A stretch of 64,000 nucleotides of DNA from Aplectana chamaeleonis. Taxonomy: Eukaryota > Nematoda > Chromadorea > Rhabditida > Cosmocercidae. Below are positions 56,501 to 64,000 of the stretch, in pieces (position 1 is the stretch's first letter; each line of letters begins with the position of its first letter). The DNA lies in NCBI GenBank assembly GCA_029168955.1, contig JAPDOI010000976.1:172501-236500 (forward strand), read 5' to 3'. Under the pieces are notes generated by a model that ran no database searches, had not been told where the DNA came from, and was given only the letters and a program-made list of their open reading frames with translations. The position numbers and the translations under genes are program-made.

Positions 56501-59500
56501 ATCGGGCTTCTGATGACGTCATCGGAACGTCGTGAAAAGTGCATCGGGCTTCTGATGACGTCATCGGGACGTAGTCAAAAGTGCATCGGGCTTCTGATGA
56601 CGTCATCGGAACGTCGTGAAAGTGCATCGGGCTTCTGATGACGTCATCGGGACGTCGTCAAAGTGCATCGGGCTTCTGATGACGTCATCGGAACGTCGTG
56701 AAAGTGCATCGGGCTTCTGATGACGTCATCGGGACGTCGTAAAAGTGCATCGGGCTTCTGATGACGTCATCGGGACGTCGTCAAAAGTGCATCGGGCTTC
56801 TGATGACGTCCTCGGAACGTCGTGAAAATTGCATCGGGCTTCTGATGACGTCATCGGGACGTCGTCAAAAGTGCATCGGGCTTCTGATGACGTCATCGGG
56901 ACGTCGTCAAAAGTGCATCGGGCTTCTGATGACGTCATCGGAACGTCGTGAAAAGTGCATCGGGCTTCTGATGACGTCATCGGGACGTCGTGAAAGGTGC
57001 ATCGGGCTTCTGATGACGTCATGGGGACGTCGTCAAAAGTGCATCGGGCTTCTGATGACGTCATCGGGACGTCGTCAAAAGTGCATCGGGCTTCTGATGA
57101 CGTCCTCGGAACGTCGTGAAAAGTGCATCGGGCTTCTGATGACGTCATCGGGACGTAGTCAAAAGTGCATCGGGCTTCTGATGACGTCCTCGGATCGTCG
57201 TGAAAAGTGCATCGGGCTTCTGATGACGTCATCGGGACGTAGTCAAAAGTGCATCGGGCTTCTGATGACGTCATCGGGACGTCGTCAAAAGTGCATCGGG
57301 CTTCTGATGACGTCCTCGGAACGTCGTGAAAAGTGCATCGGGCTTCTGATGACGTCATCGGGACGTAGTCAAAAGTGCATCGGGCTTCTGATGACGTCAT
57401 CGGAACATCGTCGAAAGTGCATCGGGCTTCTGATGACGTCATCGGAACATCGTCAAAAGTGCATCGGGCTTCTGAAGACGTCATCGGGACGTCGTCAAGA
57501 GTGCATCGGGCTTCTGATAACGTCATCGAAACGTCGTGAAAAGTGCATCGGGCTTCTGATGACGTCATCGGAATGTCATGAATAGAGTATCGGGCGTCTG
57601 ATTACGTCATCGGGACGTCGTGAAAAGTGCGTCGGGTATCTGGAGATGTCATCGGGACGTCGTCAAAAGTGCATCGGGCTTCTGATGACGTCCTCGGAAC
57701 GTCGTCAAAAGTGCATCGGGCATCTGATGACGTCATCGGGACGTCGTCAAAAGTGCATCGGGCATCTGATGACGTCATCGAAACTACGTGAAAGGTGCAT
57801 CGGGCTTCTGATGACGTCATCGGGACGTCGTAAAAATGCATCGGGCTTCTGATGACGTCATCGGAATGTCGTGAATAGTGCATCGGGCATCTGATGACGT
57901 CATCGAAACGACGTGAAAGGTGCATCGGGCTTCTGATGACGTCATCGGGACGTCGTCAAAAGTGCATCGGGCTTCTGAAAACGTCATTGGGGCGTCTTCA
58001 AAAGTGCATCGGGCATCTAATGACGTCATCGGAAGGACGTGAAAATGCATCGGGCTTCTGATGACGTCATCGGAACATCGTCAAAAGTGCATCGGGCATC
58101 TGATGACGTCATCAGGACGTCGTCAAAGTGCATCGGGCTTCTGATGACGTCATCGGGACGTCGGGAAAGGTGCATCGGGCTTCTGATGACGTCATCGGAA
58201 CGTCGTCAAGAGTGCATCGTGCTTCTGATGACGTCATCGGAACGTCGACAAAAGTGCATCGGGCATCTGATGACGTCATCGGAACATCGTCAAAAGTGCA
58301 TCGGGCGTCTGATGACGTCGTCGGGACGTAGTCAAAAGTGCATCGGGCTTCTGATGACGTCATAGGAACGTCGTGAAAAGTGCATCGGGCTTCTGAAGAC
58401 GTCATCGGGACGTCGTCAAAAGTGCGTCGGGCATCTGATGACGTCATCGGAACGACGTGAAAAGTGCATCGGGCATCTGATGACGTCATCGGGACGCCGT
58501 AAAAGTGCATCGGGCATCTGAAGACGTCATTGCGACGTCTTCAAAAGTTCATCGGGCATCTGATGACGTCATCGAAACGACGTGAAAATTGCATCGGGCT
58601 TCTGATGATGTCCTCGGAACGTCGTGAAAAGTGCATCGGGCTTCTGATGACGTCATCGGGACGTCGTCAAGAGTGCATCGGGCTTCTGATAACTTCATCG
58701 GAACGTCGTGAAAAGTGCATCGGGCTTCTGATGACGTCATCGGGACGTCGTCAAAAGTGCATCGGGCTTCTGATGACGTCCTCGGAACGTCGTGAAAAGT
58801 GCATCGGGCTTCTGATGACGTCATCGGGACGTAGTCAAAAGTGCATCGGGCTTCTGATGACGTCATAGGAACGTCGTCAAAAGTGCATCGGGCTTCTGAT
58901 GACGTCATCGGGACGTCGTCAAAAGTGCATCGGGCATCTGATGACGTCATCGGAACGTCGTGAAAAGTGCATCGGGCTTCTGATGACGTCCTCGGAACAT
59001 CGTGAATAGTGCTTCGGGCTTCTGAAGTCGTCAGCGGGACGTCATCAAAAGTGCTTCGGGCATCTGAAGACGTCATCGGAACGTCGACAAGAGTGCATCG
59101 GGCTTCTGATGACGTCATCGGGACGTCGTCAAAAGTGCATCGGGCATCTGATGACGTCATCGGAACGTCGTGAAAAGTGCATCGGGCTTCTGATGACGTC
59201 ATCGGGACGTCGTCAAAAGTGCATCGGGCATCTGATGACGTCATCGGAACGTCGTGAAAAGTGCATCGGGCTTCTGATGACGTCATCGGGACGTCGTGAA
59301 AAGTGAGTGCATCGGGCTTCTGATGACGTCATCGGGACGTCGTCAATAGTGCATCGGGCTTCTGATGACGTCCTCGGAACGTCGTGAAAAGTGCATCGGG
59401 CTTCTGATGACGTCATCGGGACGTAGTCAAAAGTGCATCGGGCTTCTGATGACGTCATCGGGACGTCGTCAAAAGTGCATCGGGCATCTGATGACGTCAT

Positions 59501-62500
59501 CGGGACGTCGTAAAAGTGCATCGGGCTTCTGATGACGTCATCGGGACGTCGTAAAAGTGCATCGGGCTACTGATGACGTCATCGGGACGTCGTCAAAAGT
59601 GCATCGGGCTTCTGATGACGTCCTCGGAACGTCGTGAAAAGTGCATCGGGCTTCTGATGACGTCATCGGGACGTCATCAAAAGTGCATCGGGCTTCTGAT
59701 GACGTCCTCGGAACGTCGTGAAAAGTGCATCGAGCTTCTGATGACGTCATCGGGACGTCGTAGAAGTGCATCGGGCTTCTGATGACGTCATCGGAATGTC
59801 GTGAATAGAGCATCGGGCGTCTGATGACGTCATCAGGACGTCATCGAAAGTGCATCGGGCATCTGACGACGTCATCGGAACATCGTCAAAAGTGCATCGG
59901 GCATCTGATGACGTCATCAGGACGTCATCGAAAGTGCATCGGGCATCTGACGACGTCATCGGAACATCGTCAAAAGTGCATCGGGCATCTGATGACGTCA
60001 TCGGGACGTCGTCAAAAGTGCATCGGGCTTCTGATGACGTCCTCGGAACGTCGTGAAAAGTGCATCGGGCTTCTGATGACGTCATCGGGACGTCGTAGAA
60101 GTGCATCGGGCATCTGATGACGTCATCGGAACATCGTCAAAAGTTCATCGGGCATCTTATGACGTCATCAGGATATCGTGAAAAGTGCATCGGGCATCTG
60201 AGGACGTCATCGGGACGTCTTCAAAAGTGCATCGGGCTTCTGATGACGTCATCGGAACATCGTCAAAAGTGCATCGGGCTTCTGATGACGTCATCAGGAC
60301 GTCATCAAAAGTGCGTCGGGCATCTGAAGACGTCATCGAAACGTCGTGAAAAGTGCATCGGGCATCTGATGACGTCATCGGAAGGACGTGAAAAGTGCAT
60401 CGGGCATCTGATGACGTCATCGAAACGACGTGAAAGGTGCATCGGGCTTCTGATGACGTCATCGGGACGTCGTAAAAGTGCATCGGGCCTCTGATGACGT
60501 CATCGGAATGTCGTGAATAGAGCATCGGGCGTCTGATTACGTCATCGGGACGTCGTGAAAAGTGCGTCGGGCATCTGAAGACGTCATCGAAACGTCGTGA
60601 AAAGTGCATCGGGCTTCTGATGACGTCATCGGAATGTCATGAATAGAGTATCGGGCGTCTGATTACGTCATCGGGACGTCGTGAAAAGTGCATCGGGCGT
60701 CTGATTACGTCATCGGGACGTCGTAAAAGTGCATCGGGCTTCTGATGACGTCATCGGAACGACGTGAAAAGTGCATCGGGCTTCCGATGACGTCATCGGG
60801 ACGTCGTCAAAAGTGCATCGGGCTTCTGATTACGTCATCGGGACGTCGTTAAAAGTGCATCGGGCTTCTGATTACGTCCTCGGAACGTCGTGAAAAGTGC
60901 ATCGGGCTTCTGATGACGTCATCGGGACGTCGTCAAAAGTGCATCGGGCTTCTGATGACGTCATCGGGACATCGTCAAAAGTGCATCGGGCGTCTGATGA
61001 CGTCGTCGGAACGTCGTGAATAGTGCTTCGGGCTTCTGAAGTCGTCAGCGGGACGTCGTCAAAAGTGCATCGGGCATCTGATGACGTCATCGAAACGTCG
61101 TGAAAAGTGCATCGGGCATCTGATGACGTCATCGGAACGTCGTGAAAAGTGCATCGGGCTTCTGATGACGTCATCGGAACGTCGTGAAAAGTGCATCGGG
61201 CTTCTGATGACGTCATCGGGACGTCGGGAAAGGTGCATCGGGCTTCTGATGACGTCATCGGAACGTCGTGAATAGAGCATCGGGCGTCTGATTACGTTAT
61301 CGGGACGTCGTCAAAAGTGCATCGGGCATCTGAAAACGTCATTGGGACGTCTTCAAAAGTGCATCGGGCTTCTAATGACGTCATCGGAAGGACGTGAAAA
61401 GTGCATCGGGCTACTGATGACATCATCGGGACGTCGTCAAAAGTGCATCGGGATTCTGATGACGTCATCGGAATGTCGTGAATAGGGGATCGGGCTTCTG
61501 ATGACGTCATCGGGACGTCGTAAAAATGCATCGGGCTTCTGATGACGTCATCGGGACGTCGTGAAAGGTGCATCGGGCATCTGATGACGTCATCGGAACG
61601 TCGTGAAAAGTGCATCGGGCTTCTGATGACGTCATCGGGACGTCGCCAAAAGTGCATCGGGCATCTGATGACGTCATCGGGACGTCGTCAAAAGTGCATC
61701 GGGCATCTGATGATGTCATCGGAAGGTCGTGAAAAGTGCATCGGGCTTCTGATGACGTCATCGGGACGTCGTCAAAAGTGCATCGGGCATCTGATGACGT
61801 CATCGGAACGTCGTGAAAAGTGCATCGGGCTTCTGATGACGTCATCGGAACGTCGTGAAAAGTGCATCGGGCTTCTGATGACGTCATCGGGACGTCGTCA
61901 AAAGTGCATCGGGCTTCTGATGACGTCATCGGAACGTCGTGAAAAGTGCATCGGGCTTCTGATGACGTCATCGGGACGTCGTGAAAGGTGCATCGGGCTT
62001 CTGATGACGTCATCGGAACGTCGTCAAGAGTGCATCGGGCTTCTGATGACGTCATCGGGACGTCGTCAAAAGTGCATCGGGCATCTGATGACGTCATCGG
62101 AACGTCGTGAAAAGTGCATCGGGCTTCTGATGACGTCATCGGGACGTCGTGAAAAGTGCATCGGGCTTCTGATGACGTCATCGGGACGTCGTGAAAAGTG
62201 CATCGGGCTTCTGATGACGTCATCGGAACGTCGTGAAAAGTGCATCGGGCTTCTGATGACGTCATCGGGACGTCGTCAAAAGTGCATCGGGCATCTGATG
62301 ACGTCATCGGAACGTCGTGAAAAGTGCATCGGGCTTCTGATGACGTCATCGGGACGTCGTGAAAAGTGAGTGCATCGGGCTTCTGATGACGTCCTCGGAA
62401 CGTCGTGAAAAGTGCATCGGGCTTCTGATGACGTCCTCGGAACGTCGTGAAAAGTGCATCGGGCTTCTGATGACGTCATCGGGACGTAGTCAAAAGTGCA

Positions 62501-64000
62501 TCGGGCTTCTGATGACGTCATCGGGACGTCGTCAAAAGTGCATCGGGCATCTGATGACGTCATCGGAATGTCGTGAAAAGTGCATCGGGCTTCTGATGAC
62601 GTCCTCGGAACGTCGTGAATAGTGCTTCGGGCTTCTGAAGTCGTCAGCGGGACGTCATCAAAAGTGCATCGGGCATCTGAAGACGTTATTGGGACGTCTT
62701 CGAAAGTGCATCGGGCATCTGATGACGTCCTCGGAACGTCGTGAAAAGTGCATCGGGCTTCTGATGACGTCATCGGGACGTCGTCAATAGTGCATCGGGC
62801 TTCTGATGACGTCATCGGAACGTCGTGAAAAGTGCATCGGGCTTCTGATGACGTCATCGGAACGTCGTGAAAAGTGCATCGGGCTTCTGATGACGTCATC
62901 GGGACGTCGTCAAAAGTGCATCGGGCTTCTGATGACGTCCTCGGAACGTCGTGAAAAGTGCATCGGGCTTCTGATGACGTCATCGGAACGTCGTCAAGAG
63001 TGCATCGGGCTTCTGATGACGTCATCGGGACGTCGTCAAAAGTGCATCGGGCATCTGATGACGTCATCGGAACGTCGTGAAAAGTGCATCGGGCTTCTGA
63101 TGACGTCATCGGGACGTCGTCAATAGTGCATCGGGCTTCTGATGACGTCCTCGGAACGTCGTGAAAAGTGCATCGGGCTTCTGATGACGTCATCGGGACG
63201 TAGTCAAAAGTGCATCGGGCTTCTGATGACGTCATCGGGACGTCGTCAAAAGTGCATCGGGCATCTGATGACGTCATCGGAACGTCGTGAAAAGTGCATC
63301 GGGCTTCTGATGACGTCATCGGGACGTCGTCAAAAGTGCATCGGGCTTCTGATGACGTCATCGGGACGTCGTCAAAAGTGCATCGGGCATCTGATGACGT
63401 CATCGGAACGTCGTGAAAAGTGCATCGGGCTTCTGATGACGTCATCGGGACGTCGTCAAAAGTGCATCGGGCTTCTGATGACGTCATCGGAACGTCGTGA
63501 AAAGTGCATCGGGCTTCTGATGACGTCATCGGGACGTCGTGAAAAGTGCATCGGGCTTCTGATGACGTCATCGGAACGTCGTGAAAAGTGCATCGGGCAT
63601 CTGATGACGTCATCGGGATATCGTGAAAAGTGCATCGGGCTTCTGATGACGTCATCGGGACGTCGTAAAAGTGCATCGGGCTACTGATGACGTCATCGGG
63701 ACGTCGTCAAAAGTGCATCGGGCTTCTGATGACGTCATCGGGACGTCGTGAAAAGTGCATCGGGCATCTGATGACGTCATCGGGACGTCGTCAAAAGTGC
63801 ATCGGGCTTCTGATGACGTCATCGGGACGTCGTCAAAAGTGCATCGGGCGTCTGATGACGTCGTCGGAACGTCGTGAATAGTGCTTCGGGCTTCTGAAGT
63901 CGTCAGCGGGACGTCGTCAAAAGTGCATCGGGCATCTGATGACGTCATCGGAAGGACGTGAAAAGTGCATCGGGCATCTGATGACGTCATCGGGACGTAG
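38570..64000. repeat. Array 2, 42-bp satellite with CRE palindromes; runs off the window
   Basis: About 600 tandem units of 42 bp. A typical unit, read in parts, is GTGCATCGGGCTTCTGATGA, CGTCATCGGGACGTCGTC, AAAA. The middle GATGACGTCATC is a perfect 12-bp palindrome containing the full CRE/ATF octamer TGACGTCA. GACGTC occurs twice per unit, 15 bp apart. Two subtypes alternate in blocks: CATCTGG (dominant 38.6-39.9, 40.5-43.5, 45.1-46.0, 47.0-47.9 kb) and CATCGGG (the rest, nearly exclusive after 49.8 kb). Rare variants recur as sets, for example GTGCTTCGGGCTTCTGAAGTCGTCAGCGG at nine or more places, a unit shortened to about 30 bp (50565, 55256, 55757, 55837), and a GAGT insertion (50144, 55668, 59301, 62360), indicating block duplications. 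Stop-free frames on both strands are a by-product of the period. Confidence 0.97.

Noticed and set aside
38555..63990. Long open frames through array 2 (up to 624 codons, minus strand)
   Set aside because: Same cause as in array 1. Units of 39-46 bp break every frame, and there is no start context, splice signal or flanking gene.
38570..64000. CRISPR-like regular repeats
   Set aside because: Units are contiguous without unique spacers and the genome is eukaryotic.

Overview
The window is nuclear DNA of a nematode. The strongest evidence is a full 22-nt match to the nematode spliced leader SL1, found inside both LTRs of a retrotransposon. The retrotransposon is itself a BEL/Pao element with a phlebovirus-type envelope gene, a kind known from nematodes. 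I cannot name the species from the sequence. I found no convincing host protein-coding gene, rRNA or tRNA anywhere in the 64 kb; the window is almost entirely repetitive DNA.

Layout. 1-18.5 kb is AT-rich intergenic DNA carrying non-autonomous DNA-transposon-like elements. These are a 1.77-kb foldback element (1-1772), a 253-bp GC-rich perfect-ended hairpin (2105-2357), a TTAA-flanked MITE family (4014-4473, 7421-7875, 16294-16785 plus fragments), a 1.3-kb element with TTACATGTAA subterminal repeats that hosts one of those MITEs (6745-8038), an inverted duplication of about 340 bp (10308-12066), and an (ATT)n microsatellite (17989-18175). 18.5-38.0 kb is a 42-bp satellite (array 1), cut in two by the retrotransposon at 24728-35424. 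38.0-38.57 kb is a short unique spacer. From 38.57 kb to the window end runs a second 42-bp satellite (array 2, more than 25 kb), whose unit contains the CRE-type palindrome TGACGTCA.

The retrotransposon is 10,697 bp, with two 474-bp LTRs that differ at one base, a 4-bp target duplication (GTGC) and a TGG-starting primer binding site exactly after the 5' LTR. It encodes gag (25380-26294), pol (26258-30937: zinc knuckles, protease, RT, RNase H, integrase), a pol-tail/env-head frame (30892-31521), env (31491-33356, class II fusion glycoprotein of the phlebovirus G2 type) and a fourth ORF (33475-34908, coiled coil plus zinc knuckles). Each of the first three frame junctions is a -1 step at a four-base A or T run. 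Catalytic residues of protease, RT and integrase are intact apart from those offsets, and the insertion is very young.

The most interesting observation is the SL1 exon inside the LTR, placed where an R region would be, without the splice donor or Sm site of an SL RNA gene. It suggests that a trans-spliced genomic RNA was once reverse transcribed, and that SL1 may now provide the repeat used in first-strand transfer. Second is array 2 itself, which carries several hundred bZIP/CREB-type palindromes in tandem.
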